Notes: a model not told the origin generated them from the sequence alone. 64,000 bases of DNA from Parvibaculum sp963975745 (GCF_963975745.1 NZ_CAXBIB010000009.1:81479-145478), one strand, 5' to 3'. Counted from the stretch's first letter, positions 53,961-62,499 are shown. Made by a program: numbers and translations.

Positions 53961-54713
53961 ATGCTGCATTTCGACCATGCGGGCGTCTCGATCGCCCATG
54001 AAACGGCCGGCGACGGCCATCCGATGCTGCTGATACACGGCTTCGCCGCGACGGCCGAGGACAACTGGGGCCGCACGGGCTGGGTCGCGGCGCTGACACG
54101 GGCGCGGCGGCAGGTCGTGACCTTCGACCTGCGCGGCCACGGCGCCAGCACGAAGCTCTACGACCCCGCCGACTACACGGTCGAGAAGATGGCCGGCGAC
54201 GCGCTGGCGCTGATGGATCATCTCGGTATCGAACGGGCCAGCCTGATGGGCTATTCGATGGGGGCGGGGATCGCCGCGCATCTGGCCGCGCATCACGGCG
54301 ACCGCTTCGGCGTGGTGATCCTGGGCGGGGTCGGCGAGAAGTCGCTGAGCGGCGCGGCGGGCACCGGCCAGGTGGCAGCGGCGCTCGAAGCCGACAGCGC
54401 CGAGGGCATCGCCGATCCGCTGGCGCGCGGCTTCCGGCTCTATGCCGAAGGGCTCGGCCAGGACCTCAAGGCGCTGGCGGCCTGTGCGCGGGCACCGCGC
54501 GGGCCCGACCGCGGCGCCGATCTCGGCCTGATCCGCAACGAGGTCATGGTGATCGCCGGGGCGCGCGACGATCTGGCCGGCGATCCGGGGCCGTTTGCCG
54601 CCCGCATCGCCGGGGCGCGGGCCGAAATCATTCCGGGCACGGATCACATGTTCGCGCTGGCCAATCCGATGTTCAAGGGCGCGGTGATGGATTTCCTCGC
54701 CGGGATCACGTGA
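53961..54713 (+). CDS. Alpha/beta hydrolase, copy 1
   Basis: 250 residues. Oxyanion HGFAATAEDNWG, RGHGAS, nucleophile elbow GYSMGAG, acid Asp in AGARDDLAGD and His in GTDHMF. Coupled to the MFS gene. Related to the hydrolase at 59010 along its whole length. Substrate unknown. Confidence 0.87.
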   Translation: MLHFDHAGVSIAHETAGDGHPMLLIHGFAATAEDNWGRTGWVAALTRARRQVVTFDLRGHGASTKLYDPADYTVEKMAGDALALMDHLGIERASLMGYSMGAGIAAHLAAHHGDRFGVVILGGVGEKSLSGAAGTGQVAAALEADSAEGIADPLARGFRLYAEGLGQDLKALAACARAPRGPDRGADLGLIRNEVMVIAGARDDLAGDPGPFAARIAGARAEIIPGTDHMFALANPMFKGAVMDFLAGIT

Positions 54714-54738
54714 GGGCGGGGTGAAGAGAAGAAGGACT

Positions 54739-54807
54739 CACGCGGAGTCGCGGAGAAGAGGAGAAGGAAGGGAAGATTTTTCCACGCGAAGACGCGAAGG
54801 CGCGAAG
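54739..54807. repeat. Unpaired octamer arms (CGCGGAG- and CGCGAAG-type)
   Basis: Two left arms in tandem: CACGCGGAGTCGCGGAGAAG (54739-54758) and a CGCGAAG-type arm of three octamers (54783-54807). Neither has a matching right arm nearby. The same pair in the same order occurs at 58670-58734. Confidence 0.8.
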
Positions 54808-54827
54808 AAGGGAAGCAAGAAGGGGTT

Positions 54828-55033
54828 CACGCCCACGGGTATCGCCTTCGGCGATCCCGAGGACAGGCGCCGGCGCAGAGACGCAGAGGTGCTGCGATGT
54901 GGCGCAGATGTATCGGGCTGCTGGATGCGCTATTTTTCTTCTTGCCGGGCTTCGCCCGGCGAAGGTATCCGGCGACAGGAAACGGGATCCGGCCGCACAT
55001 ACATTCCCCTCTGCGTCTCTGCGCCTCTGCGTG
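54828..55033 (-). repeat. Octamer-armed 170-bp element, copy 1 (inverted, interrupted)
   Basis: Core in reverse orientation relative to copies 2 and 3. Right arm 55008-55033 is the intact 26-bp arm (octamers CCTCTGCG and TCTCTGCG). Left arm starts CACGC at 54828, is interrupted by ~40 bp with its own hairpin (ATCGCC-TTCG-GCGAT), and resumes at 54873-54889. The core has the GCCGGGC-TTC-GCCCGGC hairpin (54943-54960). Confidence 0.85.
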
Positions 55034-55147
55034 CAAAAAACCTTTTCTCGCCGAGGAAGTTGTGCGCGTATCAAACCCAGAAGTGTCGTCCCGGCTTTCT
55101 CCCTACGCTATCTTGCAGCTTCAGGAGAAGGGAAGGAAGAAGGGGTT

Positions 55148-55276
55148 CACGCGGAGACGCGGAGGCGCGGAGAAGGAAAGAAGAAGGGAAGATATTTTGG
55201 CGCTTCGCGCCGAAGAGTTCTTCGCGCCGCAGGCGCAAAAAATCTTCTCTTCTCCGCGGCTCCGCGTCTCCGCGTG
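55148..55276. repeat. CGCGGAG-type hairpin element
   Basis: 28-bp inverted arms (55148-55175 and 55249-55276) made of CGCGGAGR octamers with one mismatch. Inside is further symmetry (GAAGATATTTT... with ...CAAAAAATCTTC, and GGCGC-TTC-GCGCC). The whole 129 bp can fold as one long hairpin. With the elements above it fills the 695-bp gap 54714-55408, which has no gene. Confidence 0.88.
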
Positions 55277-55408
55277 CAAAAATATTCACTTCTCCGCTTG
55301 CCGCAGCGTGGATTGGGCTCATCCGGGGATGACATGTTTTTCCAGATCGCCTGCGAATCCAGAACGCCGCCCGAGACGCATGCTTGATCCTGTGCGAGGT
55401 ATTTTTTT

Positions 55409-56776
55409 ATGACCGCTCACCGTCTGTCGCCGTTGCGTCTTGCCGCCTTCTCCGGACCCGCCATTCCGATCGGGGCGCTGGGGCTGCCGATCGGCGTCTA
55501 TCTGCCGCATTTCTATGCCGGGCCGATGGGGCTGGGGCTCGCTGCCGTCGGCACGATCTTCATGCTGGCGCGGTTCTGGGACGTGTTCACCGATCCGGCG
55601 ATGGGGGTGCTGTCGGACCGCTATCCCTCGCGCTGGGGGCGGCGGCGGCACTGGCTGGTGCTGTCGGTGCCGATCCTGATGCTGTCGGCCTATATGGTGT
55701 TTTCGCCGACCGCGCCGATCGGTCCCTATTACCTGCTGGCCTGGATGTTCTTCCTCTATATCGGCTGGACGCTGCTGACGCTGTCGCACATGGCCTGGGC
55801 GGCCGAACTTTCCGACGACTACAACGAGCGTTCGCGCATCCAGGGCTATCGCGAGGCCTTCCAGCTGCTCGGCGTGCCGCTGGTGCTGCTGCTGCCGGCG
55901 GCGATCGAATGGATGGGGCCGGAGAACATGGACGCCGCGCGCGTCGCCTCGATGGGCTGGTTCATCATCATCGTGCTGCCGATTGCCATCGCGCTCAATC
56001 TCTGGCTGGTGCCCGAGCGCAAGGCCAAGCCGCAGCCGCATGTCAGCTTTCTCAAGCAGGTGGTGCCGCTGTTCCGCAACACGCCGCTCAGGCGGCTGCT
56101 GGCGGCCGATTTCCTGTCGGGCTTTGCCGGCGCATCGCTGGCCTCGATGTATATCTACGAGGCGACGCTGGTGTGGGGCGTGGGGAGCTGGGCGAGCCTG
56201 TTGCTGCTGCTCTATTTCTTCGGCGGCATCGGCTTCATTCCGGTGATCCTCAAGATCAGCTACCGCCTGGGCAAGCACCGCACCGTGGTGCTGGCGGCGC
56301 TGTTCAATGTCTGTTTCGCGCCGGTGATCTTCCTCATTCCGCATGGCAATGTCTGGGCGGCGGCGGCGGTGCTGGTGTTTCTCGGCGTCAATGTCGGCAC
56401 CACGACGACGCTTTACCGCTCGATGATGGCCGATGTCGCCGATATCGACGAACTCGAAACGACGCAGAAGCGGACCGGGCTGTTCTATGCGCTGCTGACG
56501 CTGACGCAGAAGACCGGCGGCGCGGTGGCCGTCGGCGTTGTGTTCTGGACGCTGGCGCTGATCGGCTTCAACCCGCAGGGCGAGAACGCGCCCGGCGCCG
56601 TCACCGGGCTTTCCATCGTCTTCGTCGCCGCGCCGGTGCTCTGCAACGCGCTGGTCGCGCTGGTGATGTGGGGCTATCCGATCGGGCTCAGGGAACAGTC
56701 GGAGCTGCGGCGCCAGCTCGACGAGCGTTTCACCGAGGAAGTCGAACAGACCGAGCGGCCGCCCAATCTGCCGTGA
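55409..56776 (+). CDS. MFS transporter, GPH (MelB-like) family, copy 2
   Basis: 455 residues, ~12 membrane spans. ARFWDVFTDPAMGVLSDR and RWGRRRHWL as in copy 1; roughly 55-60% identical to it by eye over the first half. GAGGT precedes the ATG. Flanked on both sides by octamer-arm repeats. Substrate unknown. Confidence 0.88.
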   Translation: MTAHRLSPLRLAAFSGPAIPIGALGLPIGVYLPHFYAGPMGLGLAAVGTIFMLARFWDVFTDPAMGVLSDRYPSRWGRRRHWLVLSVPILMLSAYMVFSPTAPIGPYYLLAWMFFLYIGWTLLTLSHMAWAAELSDDYNERSRIQGYREAFQLLGVPLVLLLPAAIEWMGPENMDAARVASMGWFIIIVLPIAIALNLWLVPERKAKPQPHVSFLKQVVPLFRNTPLRRLLAADFLSGFAGASLASMYIYEATLVWGVGSWASLLLLLYFFGGIGFIPVILKISYRLGKHRTVVLAALFNVCFAPVIFLIPHGNVWAAAAVLVFLGVNVGTTTTLYRSMMADVADIDELETTQKRTGLFYALLTLTQKTGGAVAVGVVFWTLALIGFNPQGENAPGAVTGLSIVFVAAPVLCNALVALVMWGYPIGLREQSELRRQLDERFTEEVEQTERPPNLP

Positions 56777-56801
56777 GGCGGAAGGAAGGGAAGAAGGGGT
56801 T

Positions 56802-56998
56802 CACGCGGAGGCGCGGAGGCGCGGAGAAGAGAAGGGAAGAAATGCTCACGCGAAGACGCGAAGGAAGAAGATAGATTGCGCCTTCGGCGCGAAGAACAGT
56901 TCGGCGCGAAGCGCCAATAGCCATTTCTTTGCTCTTCGCGTCTTCGCGGCTTCGCGTGCAAAAATCTGTTCTTCTTCTCTTCTCCGCGTCTCCGCGTG
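56802..56998. repeat. Nested CGCGGAG/CGCGAAG hairpin element
   Basis: Outer CGCGGAG-type arms at 56802-56834 and 56971-56998. Inner CGCGAAG-type arms at 56847-56868 and 56931-56958. Centre has CGCGAAG/CTTCGCG-like small stems. Begins 25 nt after the MFS stop. The 547-bp gap 56777-57323 has no gene; it holds this and the next element. Confidence 0.88.
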
Positions 56999-57110
56999 CA
57001 AAACCTTCACCTCGCCGCGTGCCGCAGCGTGGATCGGGTTCCGGCGATGCCGGTTCTGAACCGGGATCATCGGCGGCTCGACAAGTGGTGAGGTGAGGGG
57101 AAGAAGGACT

Positions 57111-57280
57111 CACGCAGAGGCGCAGAGACGCAGAGGGGAATGAATGCGTGGCCGGTTCCCGTTTCCAGGCGCCCGATTGTTTTGCCGGGCGAAGCCCGGC
57201 AAGAAGAAAAACAGCACGTCTTGTAACCCGATGCGTTGGCGCCACATCGCAGCACCTCTGCGTCTCTGCGCCTCTGCGTG
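57111..57280 (+). repeat. Octamer-armed 170-bp element, copy 2 (intact)
   Basis: Perfect 26-bp terminal inverted repeats (57111-57136 and 57255-57280) built of CGCAGAGG and CGCAGAGA octamers. The 118-bp core has a central hairpin TTGCCGGGC-GAA-GCCCGGCAA (57182-57202). No open frame of note inside. Confidence 0.92.
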
Positions 57281-57323
57281 CAAAATCTTTCTTGCGAGAG
57301 GCCGGGGCGTCAGCGCGTTGCGC

Positions 57324-58580
57324 CTACATGCAGCCGCAGCCGCCGATATGGGCGGTGCCTTCGGGGTTGTAGGCGGCGGCGACGGAGCGGGCGGAGCTTT
57401 CGGCGGTGACGGCGAAGTCGGCCTTCGCCTTTTCGCGCATCGCCGCGTCGGTCATGAAGTCGATGGCGGTCATGGCCAGCGCCTTGGCGCCGTCGAGGCA
57501 GGCCTTGTCGCCGCGGTCGGAGGCCGCCCATCTGGCGAATTCCGGATTGTGGATCACGACATGGGAGGGCGCGCAGGCGATCATCGGGTGGATCGAGGGG
57601 ACGCGGTGGCTGACATTGCCCATGTCGGTGCTGCCGGCCGAGCCCGAGGGCATTTTCGAGAGCGGGAAGAAGTCGCGGCCGAGCGAACGGGCATTGGCCT
57701 CATAGGCATCCGCGATCGGCATGCTGGTCTTCAGGTCGAGATAGTCGGCCTTTGCCCAGACGATCTCGGCCTTGCAGCCGGTCGCCAGCGCGCCGGCCTC
57801 GAAACAGGCCTGGACGCGCGCCTTCAGGGGCGCCAGATCCTCGGCCGAGGCGGCGCGGACATAGAACAGGCCCGAGGTTTCGTCGGGGACGATGTTGGGG
57901 GCGTCGCCGCCCTTTTTAATGATGCCGTGGATGCGTTCGGTCGGGCGGATGTGCTGGCGCAATTGCGCGATCGCCTGATAGGCGGTGATCAGCGCGTCGA
58001 GCGCGTTGAGGCCGGCATGCGGCATGGCCGAGGCATGGGCCGAGCGGCCGCGATAGGTGACCGCGACTTCGGAAACGCAGATGCAGGGCATGGTGACCAG
58101 ATCGACGCCGGCCGGATGGACCATCATGGCGGCATCGACGCCGTCGAAGGCGCCGTCCTGCGCCATCAGTTCCTTGCCGCCGCCCTGTTCCTCGGCGGGG
58201 GTACCGAGATAGCGGACGCGGCCGGGGAGGCGGCCGTTCAGTTTCGCCAGCGCCAGCGCGGCGCCGAGGCCGGTCGTCGCGATGATGTTGTGGCCGCAGG
58301 CATGGCCGATGCCGGGGAGCGCGTCATATTCCGAAAGGATCGCGACTTCGGGGCCGCCGGTGCCGAAGCTCGCGGCATAGGCGGTGTCGAGGCCGAAGGC
58401 GCCGCGCGTGACGGGGAGGTCGGCGCGGTCGAGCGCGGCAGTCAGAATGCGGGCGGCCTCGTGTTCGTGGAAGGCCAGTTCGGGCCTTGCATGGATCTCG
58501 TGGCTGACGGCCAGAAGCTCGGCCGACATCGCGTCGATCATGGCGCAGGTTTCGCGTTTCAGCGCGGCGGCGTCGGTCAT
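57324..58580 (-). CDS. M20 family amidohydrolase / metallopeptidase
   Basis: 418 residues. M20D-type (AbgB/HipO-like): HEIHARPELAFHEHEAARIL, metal site GHACGHNIIATTG, catalytic Glu in TPAEEQGGGKELM and SHRVPSIHPMIACAPSH. Substrate probably an N-acyl or N-aminobenzoyl amino acid. The C-terminus carries GGCGCM, unusual. The ATG at 58580 follows GGGGAGAG. Confidence 0.87.
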   Translation of the reverse strand: MTDAAALKRETCAMIDAMSAELLAVSHEIHARPELAFHEHEAARILTAALDRADLPVTRGAFGLDTAYAASFGTGGPEVAILSEYDALPGIGHACGHNIIATTGLGAALALAKLNGRLPGRVRYLGTPAEEQGGGKELMAQDGAFDGVDAAMMVHPAGVDLVTMPCICVSEVAVTYRGRSAHASAMPHAGLNALDALITAYQAIAQLRQHIRPTERIHGIIKKGGDAPNIVPDETSGLFYVRAASAEDLAPLKARVQACFEAGALATGCKAEIVWAKADYLDLKTSMPIADAYEANARSLGRDFFPLSKMPSGSAGSTDMGNVSHRVPSIHPMIACAPSHVVIHNPEFARWAASDRGDKACLDGAKALAMTAIDFMTDAAMREKAKADFAVTAESSARSVAAAYNPEGTAHIGGCGCM

Positions 58581-58669
58581 TCTTCTCTCTCCCCGTTTGG
58601 GGGTGAGCCTAGCCCGCTTTGAGCGGGTTTTCCACCGGGGCGGGGAAGGGAAGAAAGGAAAGAAGGACT

Positions 58670-58734
58670 CACGCGGAGACGCGGAGGCGCGGAGAAGGGA
58701 AGGTTTTTGCACGCGAAGGCGCGAAGACGCGAAG
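58670..58734. repeat. Unpaired octamer arms, second set
   Basis: CGCGGAG-type arm (58670-58697) and CGCGAAG-type arm (58710-58734) in tandem, without right arms. Same order as 54739-54807 and again directly before a 170-bp element. Confidence 0.8.
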
Positions 58735-58758
58735 CAGGGAAGAAGGCAAGAAGGGATT

Positions 58759-58931
58759 CACGCAGAGGCGCAGAGACGCAGAGGTGCCTGTATGCGCGGC
58801 CGGCACCCGTTTCCATTCGCCCGCGATTGCTTTTGCCGGGCAAAGCCCGGCAAGAAAGAAAACAGCGCCTGTGAAAGCCTGATGCGCTTGCTCCGCATCG
58901 CAGCACCTCTGCGTCTCTGCGCCTCTGCGCG
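58759..58931 (+). repeat. Octamer-armed 170-bp element, copy 3
   Basis: 173 bp with 26-bp inverted arms (58759-58784 and 58906-58931, one mismatch). The core is like copy 2 with central hairpin TTGCCGGGC-AAA-GCCCGGCAA. Fills most of the 429-bp gap 58581-59009 with the arms upstream; no gene seen. Confidence 0.9.
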
Positions 58932-59009
58932 CAAAAAACCTTTCTTGCGGCTCGCGCGGCGGGGCGCGGCTGGATATTGTGAGCGGAGCGGTGGCAGCGG
59001 AGGTCAAAG

Positions 59010-59756
59010 GTGGAATATTTCAATTCGGACGGGCTGAAGCTTGCCTATCGCGTCGAGGGCGAGGGCGATCCGATCGTGCTGGTGCACGGGTTTGCCTCGA
59101 CGCACCGGGTCAACTGGATCGAGACCGGCTGGAGCCGGGCGCTGACCGATGCCGGGTTCCGCGTGATCCTGCCCGACATGCGCGGGCACGGGGCCAGCGA
59201 GGCCTGCTATCACGCCGACGATTATGCGCTGGGCACGATGGCCGACGATCTGGTGGCGCTGCTCGATCGTCTGGGCGAAGCGGGCGCCGACATCATGGGC
59301 TATTCGATGGGGGCGATGGTGGCGCTCGCCGCCGCGATGGCGCATCCGACGCGGTTCGATCGGGTGGTCGCGGCCGGTGTCGGCGCGCGGCTGCTCGATG
59401 ACGACCGCGATCCGGGACCAGTGGTGGCGGCGCTGCTGGCCGACGATCCGGCCGGGATCGCCAACAAGGAAGCGCTGGGCTTCCGTCTCTTCGCCGAGCG
59501 GATGGGCCAGGACCTGCTGGCGCTGGCCGCCTGTTTCGAGGCGATCCGGCAGCCCTTCCCGGTCGCGGGGCTGGGCGGGATCGTGCGGCCGGTGCTGGTC
59601 GTTGCCGGCGAGGCCGACGAACAGGCCGGCGCGCCGGGGCCGCTGGCGGCACTGATCCCGGGCGCGCGCGCCGTCACGGTGCCGAAGCGCGACCACATGA
59701 AGACGGTCGGCGATCCGGCCTACAAGGAGGCGGTGCTGAAGTTTCTCGAGGGGTGA
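59010..59756 (+). CDS. Alpha/beta hydrolase, copy 2
   Basis: 248 residues from a GTG with GGAGG 6 nt upstream. HGFASTHRVNWIETGW, RGHGAS, nucleophile elbow GYSMGAM, acid in AGEADEQAG and His in KRDHMK. Related to copy 1 at 53961, with the same order of motifs and near-equal length. Substrate unknown. Confidence 0.87.
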   Translation: MEYFNSDGLKLAYRVEGEGDPIVLVHGFASTHRVNWIETGWSRALTDAGFRVILPDMRGHGASEACYHADDYALGTMADDLVALLDRLGEAGADIMGYSMGAMVALAAAMAHPTRFDRVVAAGVGARLLDDDRDPGPVVAALLADDPAGIANKEALGFRLFAERMGQDLLALAACFEAIRQPFPVAGLGGIVRPVLVVAGEADEQAGAPGPLAALIPGARAVTVPKRDHMKTVGDPAYKEAVLKFLEG

Positions 59757-59788
59757 GGTTCCGGCGCCGTTCCTCAGTCAAAATGTTC

Positions 59789-59834
59789 GTCATGACCCGG
59801 CCCTCCTTAATAATCAAGGTGGGCGGGCCATGAC
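59789..59834. terminator. Long hairpin between convergent genes
   Basis: GTCATGACCCGGCCCTCCTT pairs imperfectly with AAGGTGGGCGGGCCATGAC around AATAATC. Lies between the convergent hydrolase and SDR genes. No strong T-tract, so termination is only likely. Confidence 0.45.
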
Positions 59835-59853
59835 GGTTATCTTATTTGTGTTT

Positions 59854-60642
59854 CTACCGCGCCGTCAGCGGGGCGAAGCCGAGATGGAGGCCGGCGTCGG
59901 TGATCAGGGTTTCGCCGGTGATGTGATCGGAGCCTTCGCCGCAGAAGAAGACGACGGCGGCGGCGATGTCTTCGGGCGTGCCGGCGCGGCGGAGCGGCGT
60001 CGTTTCCTCCTGCTGGCGCTTGATGCCTTCGAAGGTCTGGGTGCCGAAGCGATCGGAAAACCAGCGCGTGCCGATGAAGCCCGGACAGACCGCGTTGACG
60101 CGGATCACCGGCGCCAGCGAACGGGCCAGCGAGAGCGTCATCGTGTTCAGCGCGCCCTTGGAGGCCGCATAGGCGACCGAGGAGCCGATGCCGGTGACGC
60201 CGGCGATCGAGGAGATGTTGACGACCGAGCCCTTGCCGGCCTTCTTCATGTGCGGTTCGCAGGCACGGATCATCTGATAGGCGCCGACGACATTGACCTT
60301 GTAGATCCAGAGGAAATCCTCGGCGTTCAGTTCGTCGAGCTTTGCGTGGTCGGCGAATTTCGTGCCGCCGGCATTGTTGACCAGCACGTCGACGCGGCCC
60401 CATTTGTCGACCGCCTGCTGCACGATGCGGCGGCAATCGGCGTCCTCGCCGACATCGCCCTGGCCGAGGATGGCCTCGACGCCTTTCGCCTGACAGGCGG
60501 CCTGCGTCTCCTTCGCTTCAGCCTCGCTTTTCGTGTAGTTGATGACGACGTTGCAGCCCTGATCCGCCAGCCTGAGCGCGACCGCCGCGCCGAGGCCCGT
60601 GGCCGAGCCGGTGACGATCGCAACCTTGTCCTTCAATGCCAT
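59854..60642 (-). CDS. Short-chain dehydrogenase/reductase (SDR)
   Basis: 262 residues. Classical SDR: cofactor motif TGSATGLGAAVA, NNAGG, catalytic Ser in NISSIAG and YAASK. A basic or acidic selector after strand 2 (NYTKSEAEAKE) suggests NADP(H) is possible. Substrate unknown. The ATG at 60642 is used rather than an upstream non-ATG. Confidence 0.88.
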   Translation of the reverse strand: MALKDKVAIVTGSATGLGAAVALRLADQGCNVVINYTKSEAEAKETQAACQAKGVEAILGQGDVGEDADCRRIVQQAVDKWGRVDVLVNNAGGTKFADHAKLDELNAEDFLWIYKVNVVGAYQMIRACEPHMKKAGKGSVVNISSIAGVTGIGSSVAYAASKGALNTMTLSLARSLAPVIRVNAVCPGFIGTRWFSDRFGTQTFEGIKRQQEETTPLRRAGTPEDIAAAVVFFCGEGSDHITGETLITDAGLHLGFAPLTAR

Positions 60643-60739
60643 TTCAGCCTCCCGCCGTTTCTGGTTGGCGGCGAGTGTAGCGGGCGGGGCGCGCGCGCCC
60701 AACCCATGATCGCGTCAGAAGGCTTGTTCCGACGGCCGG

Positions 60740-61090
60740 TCAGTCGGGCAGGGGCGGCGAACGGAAGGCGGCCAGGATCAGGCGGTCGGCGATGCGGTCG
60801 CGGCGCGCTTCCGGCACATCGAGGGCAATGCCGACAAGGCCGTCTTCGGGATAGCGCATGGCGCGGCCGCGGGCGAAGCCGACGCCGGGGACCTCCAGCG
60901 CCAGTTCGGCGCCGAGCGCGGGCAGCGGCGAAACCTCGACGACCGCGCCCGTTACCGACATGTCGTGGATGAGGCATTCGGTGTCGACGCCGGCAAAGAC
61001 CAGGCGGCCTTCGAGGCGCGCGCCGATGCGCCGGAAACGGCGGCGTTCGGCGCCCGCTGCGGGCGGAGGGATCTGCGCGGGCTCGGTCAT
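60740..61090 (-). CDS. PilZ domain protein
   Basis: 116 residues, a single PilZ domain. c-di-GMP-binding motifs ERRRFRRIGARLEG (RxxxR) and HDMSVTGAVVEV (D/NxSxxG) are present. A c-di-GMP effector, possibly for motility or surface traits. Confidence 0.85.
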   Translation of the reverse strand: MTEPAQIPPPAAGAERRRFRRIGARLEGRLVFAGVDTECLIHDMSVTGAVVEVSPLPALGAELALEVPGVGFARGRAMRYPEDGLVGIALDVPEARRDRIADRLILAAFRSPPLPD

Positions 61091-61185
61091 GGGCCAAGGC
61101 TAGGGGGCCAAGGTTGCCAAAGCGTTGCCGGGGTCCCATGTCTGTTCGACAGGCAGAGGCGGCAACAGGCAAAGGGAGGCCCGGC

Positions 61186-61584
61186 ATGGGACAGCTCGTT
61201 TCCGGCAAGCGACACAAATCCGGCTATGAGAGCCATCCGGCGCATCTGTTGCGGGTGCTGCCCGCCGGGCGGCGCGTGCACGTGCGCTGCAACGGCGCAA
61301 CGCTGGCCGACAGCTCAGAGGCGCTGGCGCTTTTCGAGGGCAGCTATGCGCCGGTCTTCTATCTGCCGCGCAAGGATGTGAAGATGGCGCTGCTGAAGCC
61401 GACGGCAAGCCGCAGCTGGTGCCCGTTCAAGGGCGAGGCCCGCTATTGGGCGGTGGCAGCGGGGGATCGGGATATCCATGACGCCGTCTGGTCCTATGAA
61501 GATCCCTTTACCGAGGTTGCCGGCATCAAGGATCATGTGGCCTTCTATCCGGACAAGGTGGAGATCGAGGCCGATCCGGCCTGA
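61186..61584 (+). CDS. DUF427 domain protein
   Basis: 132 residues. DUF427 signature: VRCNGATLADSSEALALFEG, SWCPFKGEARYWAV and AVWSYEDPFTEVAGIKDHVA. Function unknown. AAAGGGAGG before the ATG at 61186. Confidence 0.82.
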   Translation: MGQLVSGKRHKSGYESHPAHLLRVLPAGRRVHVRCNGATLADSSEALALFEGSYAPVFYLPRKDVKMALLKPTASRSWCPFKGEARYWAVAAGDRDIHDAVWSYEDPFTEVAGIKDHVAFYPDKVEIEADPA

Positions 61585-61615
61585 GCGGCGGCTGGCGAAA
61601 CGGCGGAGGGGAGAG

Positions 61616-62182
61616 ATGATGCGGATTTCATTCGCAGGGCTGGCATTTGCCGCAGGTCTTGCCGCCGGCGCAGCCCGCGCCGCGCCGGTGTCGGATTATT
61701 CATCGATCGATCCCGATGTCTGCGAGGTGACACAGCAGGATGAAGAATCCGGTTCGGTGTGGTTTGCCTGTCCGGATTTTCGCGGACACGAGGTCGTGAT
61801 GCTGGAGGGCGATCTGCGCTTCTATCTGCAGATCGACGATCCGCAGCGCGAAAAGCAGCTATCGGGGCAGACGCTCGCGCCGTTCAACCGGCTGGGCAAG
61901 GTGCTCGAATGGCGGCTTGGTGCGGACGGCAAGGCGTTTGCCACCATCGTGCGCTATCACACGCAACCTGACGGCGGCGACGGCACCTATTACGACGGAC
62001 AGGTGCTGGTGGTATCGAAGATCGGTGCCGAGGCCTGTCATGTCGCCACTGTCGATGCGCGCGCCAATGCCGATGCCAATGCGCTGGCGCGCGCGGCGGC
62101 GGACAGGCATGCCGCCGCGTTCGATTGCGAAACCGACACGGTCTTGCGCGTCGGCAAGCCGGGCCGGAGTCTCGGGGAGTAG
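61616..62182 (+). CDS. Small exported protein, function unknown
   Basis: 188 residues with a signal peptide (ISFAGLAFAAGLAAGAARA). Mature part has three Cys (CEVTQ, FACPDF, ACHVATVDA, plus DCETD), suggesting disulfides. GGAGGGGAG before tandem ATGs (61616, 61619). Follows the DUF427 gene by 31 nt, probably same operon. No family recognised. Confidence 0.75.
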   Translation: MMRISFAGLAFAAGLAAGAARAAPVSDYSSIDPDVCEVTQQDEESGSVWFACPDFRGHEVVMLEGDLRFYLQIDDPQREKQLSGQTLAPFNRLGKVLEWRLGADGKAFATIVRYHTQPDGGDGTYYDGQVLVVSKIGAEACHVATVDARANADANALARAAADRHAAAFDCETDTVLRVGKPGRSLGE

Positions 62183-62482
62183 TCAGGCGGCCTGCCGGTG
62201 CGGCGCGATCTTCGACAATGTGGCCGAGAGCTTCTTGTTGGCGACATGCAGGTCATATTTCGCCTGCATGTTCATGAACCATTGCGGATCGACTTCGAAG
62301 AAGCGCCCGAGCCGCAGGGCGATGCTCGCGCTGATGCCCTGCCTGCCATTGCAGATTTCGTTCATGCGGCTGCGCGGGACGCCGATGGCCTTCGACAGCG
62401 CATAGACCGACATCTCCATCGGCTCCAGAAACTCGGACTTCAGGATCGAACCGGGATGGGGAAGCGGAACTCTGCGGGGCAT
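62183..62482 (-). CDS. higA: HigA-type antitoxin (XRE family)
   Basis: 99 residues. HigA addiction-module pattern: HPGSILKSEFLEPMEMSVYA, helix-turn-helix SKAIGVPRSRMNEICNGRQG and SIALRLGRFFEVDPQWFMN. Neutralises the toxin encoded just upstream and should repress the operon. Confidence 0.88.
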   Translation of the reverse strand: MPRRVPLPHPGSILKSEFLEPMEMSVYALSKAIGVPRSRMNEICNGRQGISASIALRLGRFFEVDPQWFMNMQAKYDLHVANKKLSATLSKIAPHRQAA

Positions 62483-62499
62483 GGTGTCTTCCTCGAACC

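Noticed and set aside
51975..54647. 890-codon open frame on the minus strand across the first MFS and hydrolase genes
   Set aside because: Antisense frame of GC-rich genes; Arg/His/Gln-rich, no family resemblance, and the plus-strand MFS and hydrolase are unmistakable.
54721..55332. Several 60-200-codon frames in the repeat-filled gap
   Set aside because: They translate octamer repeats (EAQRRRG-, LRASAP-type peptides) in all frames; no ribosome sites or conserved protein signal.
54739..58931. CRISPR array for the regularly repeated octamers
   Set aside because: Units are 8 bp without unique spacers, arranged as inverted arms; no cas genes.
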